Of a stretch of 64,000 nucleotides of DNA, positions 12,501 to 24,688 are shown in pieces. The translations under genes were made by a program, and so were the position numbers. Origin of the DNA: Kryptolebias marmoratus (lineage: Eukaryota; Chordata; Actinopteri; Cyprinodontiformes; Rivulidae); the NCBI RefSeq assembly GCF_001649575.2, contig NC_051435.1, forward strand, positions 4,802,818 to 4,866,817, written 5' to 3'. Every line of letters begins with the position of its first letter. Within the stretch, counting starts at the first letter, position 1. Below the pieces are notes generated by a model. The model was not told where the DNA came from, made no database searches, and saw only the letters and a program-made list of their open reading frames with translations.

Positions 12501-14454
12501 TCTAAGTTTTTAATTGAGTCAAATGTGTATGAAAATGTTGCAAATGTGAAGTGGAGGCAGCATTTGTAAAATAATCTTTTATAGCCTCATAAAAATATTA
12601 CATTTCTCAACTAACACTGACTTCAAGAAAATAACATATCACCTTTACACGACTCAATCAAAAATGACAAGATAGCAGAGTACATGATAAAACATTTCAG
12701 TAAAAAGGCTGTGATAAATAAATTTAATAACCAATTACAGTAAACCTTTCTTTGTAACCATTAACCAGAAATCATCATCAGTATAAACAAAGCTCTCTCA
12801 AGTCATCCACTCCACCATTACTTACCCAGGGTCTGCAGCACAATGGATTCAAGTATCACCAGCTCTTGAGCTTGCTGGAGGTATGCCTAAAGTTTGATAG
12901 ACAGTCATTACAACACAATTGTAATGAGTCTATTAATCTATACCCCTAACAAGTGATTTAAAATGGCCAAACACAGACTCAGTCTAGTATTAATTCGAGT
13001 CTTGGTATGAGTGGGTGTTTGGTACACACCAACTGCAAGCCAGGGCAGGACAATAAGACCCCGTAAGCAAGGCAGCAGAATGGGGTCACAGCCATTTATA
13101 CAAGGGTGAAAACATGACCACAGAGGGAAAAAAACAACTTTCAACCTTACAGTATCCTGGTATACCCAAACTTACATTACTTTTTGTGTCTAGAGGAGCT
13201 TCCTGTGGATTTAAGCAAGCATGTGCAACTTTGATCACATGTTCAAGCTTACGGGGTTGCTCTTCCACTTTTGCAGCCAAAAACAAGGTGGTTGGAGATA
13301 TTATCTGCAAAAAACACACCAAGATTTTAGAAAATACCCAATTTACATGTACATATATTTCTGTCAGAGTGACCAACAAGTAGTGGCACAATCTTATCTC
13401 GGTATACTTACATTCCTATGGAATTTGGTGAAAGAATGTTGCATATAAAACCTATGCATGTAAACAATCGCTGTGTTTATTGTTAATTGAGAGCTGGAGG
13501 AGAGGTCAAGGAAGGTTTTGTATCTTAGGTGTGGAAAAATAAAAAACAAACAAGGGTCTTAAACTATTCTCAAAAGTCAAATTTACACACTTTAATCATT
13601 TTTAAAGGAACTGAAGCCCTTCTATTCCTCCTGCTAGTTAGTAGCTACTGTATTAAGTGCTCAAAAATCACAAAGTGTCTGCGGCTTAAGCATTTTATTA
13701 CAAACTCAAACGCATTTTTAAACCTTTAAAAGACCGCAATAGGATTTAAGCACTTTAAAATAGTCAAGACACCCTCATGCTGCCCGAGCTCACAGATTGC
13801 ATAAAGCAAACACGTGCCACAGATGGGCTATTAGAGTAAAGTTTACTGCTGAGCCAAAAGTACAAAAAGTACGCAACTGTTTGCCTCAAGCACCATTGCT
13901 GACTTTAGCACGCTGACATGCCTTTAAACAGAAAGCACAGCAATTATTTAACTTAATAGCGGAAATATGAGGGTAATGGTTATTTGTAAACGCCTAGTTT
14001 TACACTAACAGCGCATTTGTAGTTTCAATCGAAACCTAGAAACCCGCCCGGCTGGTGGCCTTTCAGACGCTAACAGAGCTAGCATGCTAAACTAGCGCAT
14101 AGCCACACTAAAATCGTTTATTAAGATTTAAGCTGTAATATTTTATAAGCACAACAGAATGTTAACTACAATAAAAACAACATTATTGAACTAAAACGGC
14201 GTTGCTTCCTAAGTTCGCCTGTAGTTTAGGGTAGCTAACGGGGCCCACACAAGCGATTAGCTGCCCACAGTTTAGCTTGATTTAAAAAAAGGATACACGT
14301 TGAGCCTTTGACCCATATCCTGGATCAGGTTCGCCGCTTGTTGCCGGTAGGAGAGTTCCCGGTCTGGTTCTACTCCACAGCGGCGTGACGGCGTGCTTTC
14401 CAGTTGCTCCCGGGTGAAATACCATTTCGACGAAGAGCCCCGGCATGCCGCCAT
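6527..14454 (-). CDS. ccnt2: Cyclin T2, regulatory subunit of P-TEFb
   Basis: Cyclin T2 binds CDK9 to form P-TEFb, which phosphorylates the RNA polymerase II C-terminal domain, DSIF and NELF to release paused polymerase in the nucleus. Coding exons, 5' to 3': 14454-14297, 13493-13412, 13304-13176, 12886-12826, 12302-12240, 11611-11566, 8747-8584, 8439-8369, 8072-6764, 6600-6527. Every junction keeps phase and the total is 718 residues, against about 730 for the long human form. The two cyclin boxes (roughly residues 12-250) are nearly identical to human, including [49 protein letters not shown] and [34 protein letters not shown] follows cyclin T2 rather than T1. The large penultimate exon carries a [11 protein letters not shown] segment, a long Ser-rich stretch with the conserved [20 protein letters not shown], and a His-rich patch ([12 protein letters not shown]) of the type that in cyclin T binds the polymerase CTD. 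ATG 14454 has G at -3 and +4. The last exon is the least certain: reading through the 6764 donor gives an alternative end at 6678. Confidence 0.95.
8748..11565 (-). other. ccnt2 intron 6 (longest, 2.8 kb)
   Basis: Intron between the exons encoding ...YFMATN(S) and (S)LHLTTFCLQ. It is AT-rich, with a C10 run near 10881 and a G-rich purine patch near 11415-11455. I recognise no exon, repeat family or RNA gene in it. Confidence 0.8.
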
Positions 14455-14560
14455 TACTCTGTAACGATCACTTCGGCATCGAGAAAGCGGAAGTGACGTT
14501 GTGTCTGGCCGACAAACTTGGCACGGGTTGGAGCTTTGCTGCCCCCTAGTGGCAGATAGC
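14455..14560 (-). promoter_or_regulatory. ccnt2 core promoter with ETS/CRE-like composite
   Basis: Region just upstream of the ccnt2 ATG and locally richer in GC/CpG than its flanks. On the plus strand 14488-14500 reads CGGAAGTGACGTT, an ETS core (CGGAAGTG) directly fused to a CRE half-site (TGACG). GABPA-type ETS factors plus CREB/ATF are known to co-occupy such composites in housekeeping promoters. No TATA box is seen at the expected place. The site lies 34-46 bp upstream of the start codon, so it is either core promoter or at the transcription start. Confidence 0.5.
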
Positions 14561-15578
14561 AGTCATTGCTGCTCATCTATTTTGAGATCCAGGGTGATAT
14601 TATGATGATTTATTATGTGGTGTTGTGTCACAAAGGAAACAACAACTTATTTTAATGTTTTTTTTAATAAATAAGGCATTACTAACTATTACTATACTCT
14701 GCCAAAGTCCTATTAAATTCAAGACTAATATTATAGAAACTATTTGCATAAAAACACAAAATCTGCATTTTTTTCATTGTCATGAATTATATAAAATGCA
14801 GCTTTTGTCACAGTTATTTCCATCCTAAATCATTGTGGCAAAACTCCTAAGCCCTGGAGGTATTTTTGTGACTTAAAGAGATTTAATAAATTGTGGAAGA
14901 GATGAATCTGAAATCCCAGAGTAAAGAGTCAGCTGCCAGGTTTCATGATGATACATATTTCCATTATTTTAATAACTGCTCATAAGCATTATGTCATTAT
15001 GTTTTACAGATATGTTCACATATTATTAGCTTAACATTCAATTTAGTTATATTTGGAAGAATATTCAAACTAAGTGCCATTTGTACAAAACTTAAGCTTA
15101 TTAAGTATAAATTAAATTAAAGCCTAATTGGACCATTAAGTTGCTTTAAAAATAAACACAATATCTGAAAACAAAATTCTGTAAACACACTTATTAATTT
15201 AACCAACTAGGTGAGCATTGCTGGATTAAATAAATTATATTAAATATTGAACTCAAATTGCCTAATGGATTTACAATGCCAGTCAGTTTCACAGCGTTCA
15301 CAGAAATGAGTGTCTCAGCTTGAGCTTAATCCTAGATGGATACAGACGAGACAAAAATGAGCTAACCATGGAAAATTTAAACTACTAAAGGTTATTATTG
15401 ATAGATTATATTTTAGTACATAAACAAAGAAAATAACATGAAATTATTTCTGTTTTTGTGTGATTAGGGCAAAAGCACAAAGTGTCTTAACTGTACCTGC
15501 TAAGCCCTATAAAGCGCAATTGGCTTGTATCTGAACCCTATTTGCACAAAATTGCAATAATACAATTGGAAAGTGACT
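14561..15578. other. intergenic, ccnt2 5' side to acmsd 3' side
   Basis: About 1 kb of AT-rich DNA with no recognisable gene or repeat. It separates two genes on the same (minus) strand. Confidence 0.6.
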
Positions 15579-15584
15579 TTTATT
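15579..15584 (-). promoter_or_regulatory. candidate acmsd poly(A) signal
   Basis: AATAAA on the minus strand, 245-250 bp beyond the acmsd stop (15831-15829), a usual 3' UTR length. It is the first canonical hexamer I found downstream of the stop. Confidence 0.45.
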
Positions 15585-15828
15585 TAAGGTTGTCTTGCAC
15601 ATAAAAATATAAGCCCAAGTTGTTTCTACTTGAGAGTTCGTTCTGATGAAGTCAGTGAGGCAAGAACCTTTAAATCTTTGAATCTTTACATCAACAGAAG
15701 TAAAATTATTTGGGCCTCCTCTGCAGTGCTATACAAAAGGTTTAAATTCATCTGAATATAAACTTGTTACTGAGTTGGTGAAAGGCCTAAATCAGTGGGA
15801 GTTGGAGCAGTTACGGCGGAGGATCATG

Positions 15829-18800
15829 TCACACAAACTGCTCTCGCTTCAGTCCCAAAAATTCCAGAGCGTTCCCAGCAAGCAACTTGTCCTGCAAAGC
15901 AAAACATAAATCAACAAACTGAACATGAAAGTGGTTTTAAATGACCATTTTTGTACATCTTCAAGCATTGGGATAATCTTTAACAGAAGTTTTATTAGCT
16001 ATTTTCTTTCATTTGTAACAATAAAAGCATTTTTCTACCTGGCAATGTTTGATTGAGTTCAGTTTCTTTATGTTAAATGAAAGGGAGGAGAAAAAAATAC
16101 CTTCAGCGTGTTATCAAAGTCCTTCATTGACTCAATCAGCGATCCAGGCTGCAGCTCACCGAGTGGGAAAGGATAATCTGTTCCCAGCATCACCTTATCC
16201 TAAAAATAAGATTCAGACAACATCAAACAATGTTGGGCAAATTAACAGCATTTCCCACCATTATTGTTGAACCCTACTCCACGACGTATCAGGGTCAAGG
16301 CTGAACTGTAATAGATGCTGAAGTGTTATTCTCACCCGCCCACAACAAAACTCCAAACTAAAGCTTTTCTTGTTCATTATAGAACCTGACTCTTGTGTTG
16401 ATTAAATGACAAATTCAAGCTTACTTTTCCGATGACATCAATGAGCAGCTGCAGGGAGCTCGGATCATGAACCAAGGAATCCGTGTAGAAGGAACCCAGG
16501 TATTTCTTTGGACTGAGCTTGTTGTCGACGGCACACAGGTCCGGACGGACTTTGTGGCCGTGTTCAATTCTGCCAACAGTGAATGGAAAAGAGCCACCTA
16601 CAAACAGATGAACAAAGGCATTTAAGGCCAAAAATGAACACCCAGGGGCTTATTTTGTTATTTTTTTATTGATTAATTGCAAAATCTAATCTGTCCTGTA
16701 CCTCCATGAGCAAAGCAGACTTTCAGTTTAGGAAATTTCTCAAAGATACCTCCAAATATCATTGAGCAAATGGCCATGGTTGTCTCCGTTGGCATACCTT
16801 TTAGATTGAAAAATAAGACAAAAATGCACTTCAGTTGTAACACATTACTAATAAATTTGTGTAGGAAATATATATATAAAGGAATTGATGGCAAGTTGCA
16901 GTGATCTGATCTGCAAAGCTTTATCAATCGTGAAACAAAGCAGGGCTGTGTTTTAGCTTCTTTCATAGGATCGATATCTGTTTCTGCTCCCTCACCCACC
17001 AACCAGGGTAGCCAATACTTAGCCATCCTCCCATCTGTCTGCATGTCCCACGGGTGCACAAATATGGAGCAGCCCAGCTCCTCGGCTGCCTGCATGAAGA
17101 GAACAGCATCACATAAAGCAGCTTTTCTCAAAAAAATACCAAAACGACTTTATACATAAGGAGATGCCACGAGCTTTAAAGAATTAGTGACATGCATGTG
17201 CTGATGTTGTCTCACAGCGTAAAAAGGAAGGAGTTCTGATGCATTCAGGTCCCAGTTGTTGACGTGCGATCCGATCTGCACACCAGGGAAGCCCAGCTGC
17301 TTCACACAGCGGGTCATTTCCAACACAGCCAGGTCAGGGGACTGCATGGGCAGCGTGCCCAGACCCACAAACCTCCTGGGGTGGCTGCGCACCATCTGGG
17401 CCAAGTCGTCATTCAAAATGACACAGAGATCCAGCGTGTCACGAGGTTTAGCCTGCAGTGAGAAATCATGTTTAAATTCATGGAAATATACATGTGAAGT
17501 TAAAAAATAATTATTGAAACTCCTGGTAAAATCAGCTTTTTTTAAAAAAAAAAAAAAAAAGAACTGTAAAGATTCAGCTCAGTAAACATAGAGTGGTTTC
17601 AGGTCTTTAACACAAAACAAGAAAAGCTCAAAATCTGATTTATTTTAAATTAAATTAGGTTTAAGGCTGTGAGCTCTGACCCAGTAACTGAACATCACAG
17701 GAACAGTGGAGAGGGCCTGAACTGTGACTCCTGCAGATGATGAACACAAACATCACATTCAGACAAGTCCAGGTAACAGTTTAGATTATGGAAAACAAAT
17801 TAAGCATTAATTAGTAACTTATTAATGTGCACATTAGTAGCATAATAATTAATTACTCATTTAAAGCTTCCAAATAATTACTTATTCAAAATGATTCTAT
17901 CTGTTGTACACCTACTTGACCAAAAACTAGGAAGTGTTGTGGCAACCACGCCTGTCACACACCGTGCTTGTTCATGTCCCGGATGCGAGTGTTTGCATCC
18001 CAGCAGTTTTCCTTAATCACCCGGAACAGCTGCCCATCCTTCATCATCTTTGCTTCACCCTGAAACACAACCCCAGCACCTTTCACCACTCACTTTAGGT
18101 TTTATTAACATTTTAAAACATCGCCACATGATGGCAGCAGTGAGTTGATTCTTAATAAAAATGCTTCTAACAGAGAGAATCTGAACCTCCACTTACAGAG
18201 TTCTCTTGAATGTTGTTCAAACACAAATCAACACCTAAATATCTATATTTAGACCAAGATTCATCACCAGTTTCAATATCTAACTTTATGCTTCATTATT
18301 TCTCCTACAGCTTACTCAGTGTTTGATGCTAAAACTTTCATTGGTTAAATATCAGCTCAGTTGCAGTGCTTTTGATTGTGTTACAAATGGGTTTAAAGTG
18401 AATTGCTCAGTCATGCAGTGGCACCGTGCTGCTTTTTTATGGCCCTCAGATGTATGACGAGGCTGACAGGCACATCGGGTGGTGTTCTGCCAGTATGAAG
18501 CATGATCCTGCTGTGCACTCAGCAAAGCACACATCAGGAAACGCTTCCGGTGTCCTTGTTTTATCAGGATATACAAAGAAAAATGAGTGACTCACGTTGC
18601 AGTGATGGTGAAGCTGGACAAACCCACCATATCCATATCTCTACAAAACAGAAAACTCACATGATTAAAAATAATGCAGATTGAAAATATTCCTGACTTT
18701 AAAACATGTATTATACATTGGGTGTTGTAATTTATCTTATCATAAAACCTGCATGTAAACAAGGCTCACACCTTTACAAAGAAAGTCTTTTATTGACTGA

Positions 18801-20618
18801 TCCATCTGTGGAGGCCCAGCAGTTGTCCAACATCTGCTCCAGCTCCCCAAATAATAAAAAGTGAAATACTTTTCTGTTCAGGCTTTTGCATACAAATACA
18901 ACTGTATGAGCCAATAAAGGCATCTGAGCAGATCAGCTGTACTGTGTACTCAGCTGACACCAGTAAAAGATTTATCCTTCTTATACTGTGAGATGCATTT
19001 ATGCTCTTCTGTTAGTGTAAATCTATCTTCACAGCTTATTCTGCTTTAAACACAATGTAGTCCAAGTCGATAGTCCAAGTTTAGTTTCATATTTAAGGGC
19101 TCTTTTTCATTTATTATTATAGTTTACAATTATAATTTGCAATCACCAGCAAAATATGAGACAGTATTTTGATGTTTGTTTTTCCTGAAAGCTTTCGTCT
19201 ATTTCTAAAAATTCATCCATTGATTTTTGTCCACCAATCAGGTAGCAGGAAAGAAACCCAGACATCTTTTTCCTCAGCAACACTCTCCAGATCTTATTGG
19301 GGGCTCTGAGGTGCTCCTGGACCTGGTTTCCATCCAGAGGAGCATGCAGATATCCTCCAAAGTGAGGCAAAGCGGTATCCTAATCAGATGTCTGAACCGC
19401 CTCAGCTGACTCCTTCTGATGAGGAAGAGCAGCAACTCTTCTCCAAGCTCCTACCAGATGATCAAACTCTTCATCCTGTTTCTAAGGCTGAGCCCAGACA
19501 CTCAATGAAACAAGCTTATGTCATCCACATGGATCCAGGGTTCTTATGATCCTGATCCATGCCGAGTTGGAATGTTGATGGACCAGTAAATTAAGATCTT
19601 TGGCTTGCAGCCCAACTTCTTTTCTAGAGTGACAAAAGAACAGTGTCCTCATTACGACAGACAAGCCTCGATCCGTTAGTCCATCTCTCACTCGATCGAG
19701 GTTCAGGGAAAGACTCACTCCAAACCAGAAAGAATCTCCCCCCTGTGTCTACTTGAGAACCACTTTACACTTGACCAAGAATCACACCAGTACACACTGA
19801 AGGTCATCTTCTAAACAACTACATCATCTACAAACAGCAGAGATGAGAGCAGACACCTTTCTCTTCATGTCTGAGCCTTGATCTCTTCTCCATGAACACC
19901 ACAAACAGGACTGAAAACCAGGGGTGGCCCAGAGGAGTCCCACCTGCACCAGGAATGAGCTCCACTTTGTTCCAAGAATGGGACACAAAGATACTTACAA
20001 CTATTTTATCTTTTAGACTTCTAAATGAAAAAAAGAACCTTTTTACACGTTATTTTTTCCTGTTTCAGTCGAGGGGAAGCTGGTGTCTATCTCCAGCAGT
20101 CACTGTGCGAGAGCTTAGGTCTCTGGACAGGTCACAGGTCCAGAAGCAGAACTATTGTAGTGGAAATGATGGCTGTTGAACTCATCTCCGTCCTGAACCT
20201 ATTGTGGGAAATCATTAGCTGAGGCCGGCCGAGGCAGTAACAGAGCTGTAAGAGCTGGATCAGATAAACCAAGGCCGGTGATTATTGATTAACGTTTAAC
20301 CATCCATAGCCAGCACAAATTTATGGAGTGAGCTGTTAATCCGCATGCTGACATGTCAGTGAAAAACAGATAAATTTTACGTTCCTGCCGTTAATCTCAA
20401 GCTGTCTTCCACAGAAGTAAAACAGACACAGAGCTATTTAAACAAAATAAACCCTGAATCACTCAACATGAAACCTTGTCAATAGATTGAGTGGATCTCT
20501 TCACACTGAGGCTTCAGGTCGTAAAAGATTCTTTCAACCTTCATGAACATGAAGTGCCTACCTGCTTCAAGTCGGGCCATTCCTTTGGTAAAATATGATT
20601 GTGGATATCAATCTTCAT
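15829..20618 (-). CDS. acmsd: ACMSD, aminocarboxymuconate semialdehyde decarboxylase
   Basis: Cytosolic zinc enzyme of the kynurenine pathway. It decarboxylates 2-amino-3-carboxymuconate 6-semialdehyde, steering tryptophan carbon to oxidation and away from quinolinate and NAD. Coding exons: 20618-20562, 18640-18596, 18059-17963, 17730-17681, 17452-17216, 17089-16996, 16797-16702, 16597-16425, 16199-16101, 15891-15829. They sum to 1011 bp, or 336 residues, the same length as human ACMSD. All known metal and catalytic residues fall at the human numbers: His6 and His8 (MKIDIHNH), His174 (FVHPWD), His224 (FAHGG) and Asp291 (GTDYPF) as zinc ligands, with Arg47 (LFRV) and Arg235 (TVGRI) for substrate. 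It belongs to the amidohydrolase superfamily (TIM barrel, dimer). The start has A at -3 and lies at the family's usual first residue. Intron 1 holds an antisense LINE relic. ccnt2 follows on the same strand after a 1.4 kb gap. Confidence 0.97.
19225..20010 (-). mobile_element. non-LTR retrotransposon (Rex/RTE-type) RT relic, antisense
   Basis: Minus strand matches the 3' half of a common fish LINE reverse transcriptase ORF: the part after the YADD active site, the RT thumb and the 3' tail. The DNA contains diagnostic phrases of that family: AACACTCTCCAGATC, CCTCAGCTGACTCCTT, CTAAGGCTGAGCCCAG and CATCTACAAACAGCAGAGATG. Many stops and indels make it a non-functional fossil. It sits in acmsd intron 1, in the same orientation as acmsd. 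Two further relics of the same type occur at 37030-37625 and 60105-60415 on the plus strand. Confidence 0.75.
20066..20145 (-). repeat. fragment of fish-wide retroelement tail repeat
   Basis: Contains AAGCTGGTGTCTATCTCCAG followed by GACAGGTCACAGGTCCAG, typical of the tail repeat also seen at 57095-57325 and 59890-60085. About 80 bp survive. It lies in acmsd intron 1, 55 bp from the LINE relic. Confidence 0.55.
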
Positions 20619-20760
20619 CTTTATGTTTACTAACTAAATGAGCAGGTCTGCAGCTTGATGGACTTTGCAGTAGCTGTGTAAAAACTGGCTCCGTGCAGTT
20701 TGAGATCAGTGACCGACAGGTGAATGACTGCCGGGAGGAGCTGGTCATTTATTACTTAAT
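20619..20760 (-). promoter_or_regulatory. acmsd proximal promoter/5' UTR with HNF4-type site
   Basis: On the minus strand 20667-20659 reads CAAAGTCCA, the half-site typical of HNF4-selective elements, 41-49 bp upstream of the acmsd ATG. Further upstream (about 20741-20756, minus strand) ATTAAGTAATAAA resembles an HNF1 palindrome with one mismatched half. HNF4alpha is known to control hepatic Acmsd in mouse, so a liver/kidney programme is plausible. The transcription start is not visible from sequence alone. Confidence 0.4.
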
Positions 20761-23700
20761 CTACCGCCAACACTACAGGAGAGGCTAAGGATTGGCCTGA
20801 ATAAATAAATAAACACATACATATATATATATAAATAAATACATCAGAAAAAAAGACACATTTTTAAACTCACCAAAGTATTTTAGAATTTTTTAAAGAA
20901 TGAGTAAATACAAAAAATAATTTGGTATTTGTTGAACTTTTTTCTTTTTAAATCCAAACTTATTTGTGGATCTCAGTTCAGTAAGTGTTCATTTACTTTT
21001 ACTGTAGTTTTGATGCAAACTGAGCACCAGACTGAATGTTGTCACTAAGATTTAACCTTTCAATATTCTGATTTTTGAATGTTTATTTATTTTTTCCTAC
21101 ATTGATTTTATAATTTGTTGTCTTATAGTGATACACAGAATGTTTGTGTGTTTATTTGTTCTAATATTCAGCTTAAATATTTGAACATTTCTGTTTAAAC
21201 AGATGAGCCCATCTGTCAGTGTATTGTGCTTTTATCGTAACGTTAGTAGATTTATATATTGATTCATTCACTAAAATTAACTTTCATAGAAAACTGTTTC
21301 CTCAGTGCTTCTTTTACAGAAGAATACATTGGTGTGACGTGAGCCAGGCCTAACTTAGTGATCCTTTTACCATGACCTAAACACACGTTTTACACTAAGA
21401 TTATAGTTTTTGAACTGATTTTTATCATATAATTTATTTTTATACAGTGTTTCTCATTGATTAGGCTCAAAAGGTTGAGTTTATAACATTAGTCTGCATA
21501 ACGCTCTGCTAATTTACAGTAAATTGTCTCCATCTTAGCGTCATTGATCATAATCGATCCATCCAGAGCCAAACAAAATGAGGCCTTGTCACTGATAAAT
21601 GTGCAATTTAACACTCCAGCAGCCCTTTAGACGATAGTTTAATGAGACAGAACTAGTTGTTCAGCTTTCTTCGTCTCTTCAGCTTCTCACATGCTGTTCA
21701 GCCACTTAGTGGCTATTTCATGTGTCTGATGTCATTTCTACAGAGATGGTTATTGACGCTACCAAGCCATGAAGTGATGGTAAAAACAATATTGACTTTA
21801 TTACGGGGTAAAGGACCATCTTTCTGCTGTGTCACAGAGGAGCTCATTAGGGTGGCCTCATCAGTGAGCAAGAAACTCACAGTTATAAAGTTACTTTTAA
21901 CTATTTGAAAAGAAAAGACACCACCAAGTAGCACGACTCATAGTTTGAGTAATCATTTATTTAAAAGCTTCAAATACAGACAGTATATTTTATAGATCAG
22001 CTGTCCCTGCTTTCTCTTGTTGGGAATAGAAGCCAGCCCGACCCAGTTTACAGGAGCTGCCATGTTGTGTTTCTGGGACCAGAGTCTGTGGTGTGGGACT
22101 TTAAGTCCTGCCTACTCCCACCCTACATAATTCTGGTGTCACATGACCTTTCTTTTAAGCATGAATTAAGTAATTACAGCTAAACGTGTTAGAAAAGTAA
22201 ATATTTAAACTTACAACAGCAAGGTAAGAACTATGTGAAACAGTAAGAGACGAACTATCTGAGGTGTATATTTTTATTTTACCACCAGCTCTGTTTCAGT
22301 CATTTACCTGGAGGGGGCGGGACTTAAAGCCGGTCTTGGAACCAGCCTGCAGAGACGGTTGGTCTCGTTTCAGCTTCAGCTTCTAGGTTCAGTCGAAGGT
22401 CTAAATATGTTCTGTCAATGGCTTCAAAAGAATAAAAATAAATTAGAAAAAAAAAAAAGCAGTGTCACAAATAGTGATCTTAATCTACATCAGCATTTAA
22501 AGTGTTCTTCCTTTAAGGTAGTATCTCACAGAGGCTGCAGCTGTTGGAGACGAGTTGTTGACTGAAAAGAAAGAAAATTGTGATAAAACAGGCAAATATT
22601 CCGTTACATATCTGACCCACATGTGAAAGCTAAAACACAGGGAGCCTGTCTGATTATCTAAGCATCTGTCAACAAAAATCTCTAGAGGTCCGAATGACTG
22701 AGTGATCCTGATAAATAACATGGTCAGGTAACGGTACCTTTAACTACAAAAGTTCTGACTCTGATTTTAATGGACTATAATCAAGTGCAGCTCCGGATAA
22801 AAGATGGCTCTCCTGGGGTGCATATCTCTCATAACCGCAACTGAAGCAATAATATAGCTTTTAGACTAAAGACAGCCTTAGTAGGCTGTTATTAGAAGAG
22901 TGAAGTGTGCTGCCATTTGCACTTTTCTACTCCTTTCCCTCTAAGGATGCATGATTGAGAGCAACCTGAGTTACCTCTTCATGTGGTCACGGCTCTGCTG
23001 CAGACAGGTTCTGCAGTGATTCCAACAGACCGAACTGAAGAACCAATGACATTTACAAGCAGCAAGAAAAATAAACAACACAGCAATGATGCTAATTGAC
23101 ATGAGTGAGTTTGAGCTTTTCTTTCTTTCTGAGACTGAAGACAGTTCATTCACTGGTGCTGTGAGAGTGACAACTTTTTAACATAAATTCAAACTGGTGA
23201 GAAACCCTGTGAAGCATCTGGCCTTTGTCTTTAATGAGAAAAGGTACAGTTAATATTCAGCGCTGTCTCATTTGACTCCTTGTTAGTGAAGAAAACCATG
23301 AAACATAGATGAAATGTGTTTTGCTGAGTTTGCTCAATATGAGAGGGCAGAATGTGAGTCCAAGTTTTAAAAACACACACTCTGATCTGGAGTCCCTTTA
23401 ACTGATGGAAATAAGCATAATCAACATAGATTTAAAAGGATTTATAATACCAGTTTGATCAGATTTTACCATCAGTGATTATTTGCTTTCTGATGCCTTC
23501 AAAAATGTATAGTTTAAAGATTCAGTAGGAAATATGGTGAGTTCTGTGACTCAGCTGTGCAGAAACCGAAAATCACATCCTTCAACACCCACAGATAAAT
23601 AAAGCTCATTAGGTTAAAGGTATGGCTGCTGATCTCACAGAATTATACCTGTAATTTGATATGGACGGGGAAATAAAAAGAAAAATTGAATTACGCATTT

Positions 23701-24240
23701 CATATCTAATGATAAGCAGAGTTTACAAGATATTTCAGATTTCCAATGCTAATAGATGAGTCAAAAATCATCTTTTCTTTCTTTGTTTCAGGAGAAAAGT
23801 CAAGCTCACCTCTGCTTTTAAACACAACTTGAACATGTATTGAACAAAATAAAGATCAGTTTAAAATATGCGCTCTTTTACTGTATTTGTATTTTGTGCT
23901 GCTGACACGTCATGCACAGCTGTGTAACAGACATGCTCAGAAAGCAGCATCCTGACTGTATGACTCCATGATTCATGCTTACAGTCCGACTAAGCCTCAT
24001 GTTTCTGACAGATGTTGAAGTCTCACCTGGATTTCTCTTTGCAGTTCATCTATCCACTGGAACCCCCTGACCTGCAGCCAGCGATTACAGACTTTTCACT
24101 GATCTGATCTTTGATTCAGATGTTTGTATCTCTTCCTGCAAAGATTTGACTTTTAGAGCTTTCAAATAGCTGTATTATTAGGACGCATTTTGAGCATAAG
24201 GTCGAAAGTAAACAATGATTGTGTTATTTGGGACTATAAG
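20761..24240. other. intergenic between divergent acmsd and tmem163
   Basis: About 3.5 kb, AT-rich. It contains a short (TA)n at 20820-20835 and a near-palindrome GGACTTTAAGTCC at 22099-22111, with a related GGGACTTAAAGCC near 22319. No ORF resembles a known protein, and the short ORFs present look like chance. Distal regulatory elements of either gene would be expected here but cannot be identified by eye. Confidence 0.55.
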
Positions 24241-24242
24241 TC

Positions 24243-24688
24243 ATGCACGAGGAGCCTGAGCTGTTTGGGAATGAGATGCTGAGTTATGAGAGGAGGAGAA
24301 AAGGAGGAAAGGGGAGGAGGGAAAACAACTTGCTGGCACCGCCTGCCAGATCCACAGCAGATCTGAGATTTATCGCATCATCACATCTCAGCCTAAATTA
24401 CTGCTTCAGTCCGAGAAAAGGTGTCTGCATTCAGACTGGAGTGTTGCCATCTCCAGGAGGGAGTTCCTTCTCTGCTGATGCTCCGGAGATAAATTCCTTT
24501 ATCTCTTATCTTGTCTTATCGCCATCTCTATCTGCTCCCCCCCTCCTCTGCGCAACTGAGTCAGACTGGACCCACTGGATGGCTGCTGCACTTAACCAAC
24601 CGGTGTGAATATTTTCCTTTTCTTTCCAACCTCCCCCCACCCTCCTCATCTTCCTCTGAAACTGAACACAAACAGAAGAGCAGCAACG
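24243..24688 (+). promoter_or_regulatory. tmem163 promoter / 5' UTR region
   Basis: Sequence immediately upstream of the tmem163 ATG, with pyrimidine-rich blocks at 24530-24550 and 24620-24660. It contains an upstream ORF of nine codons plus stop (ATG 24579, TGA 24606-24608) that ends 80 nt before the main start; its context has T at -3 and G at +4, which is weak. An open frame runs from 24243 to 24608 but resembles nothing known and is taken as chance. The transcription start is unknown, so the uORF may or may not be in the mRNA. Confidence 0.4.

Noticed and set aside
24243..24608. 121-codon open frame upstream of tmem163
   Set aside because: No family resemblance; lies in the presumed promoter/5' UTR and ends at the short uORF stop. 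Taken as chance.
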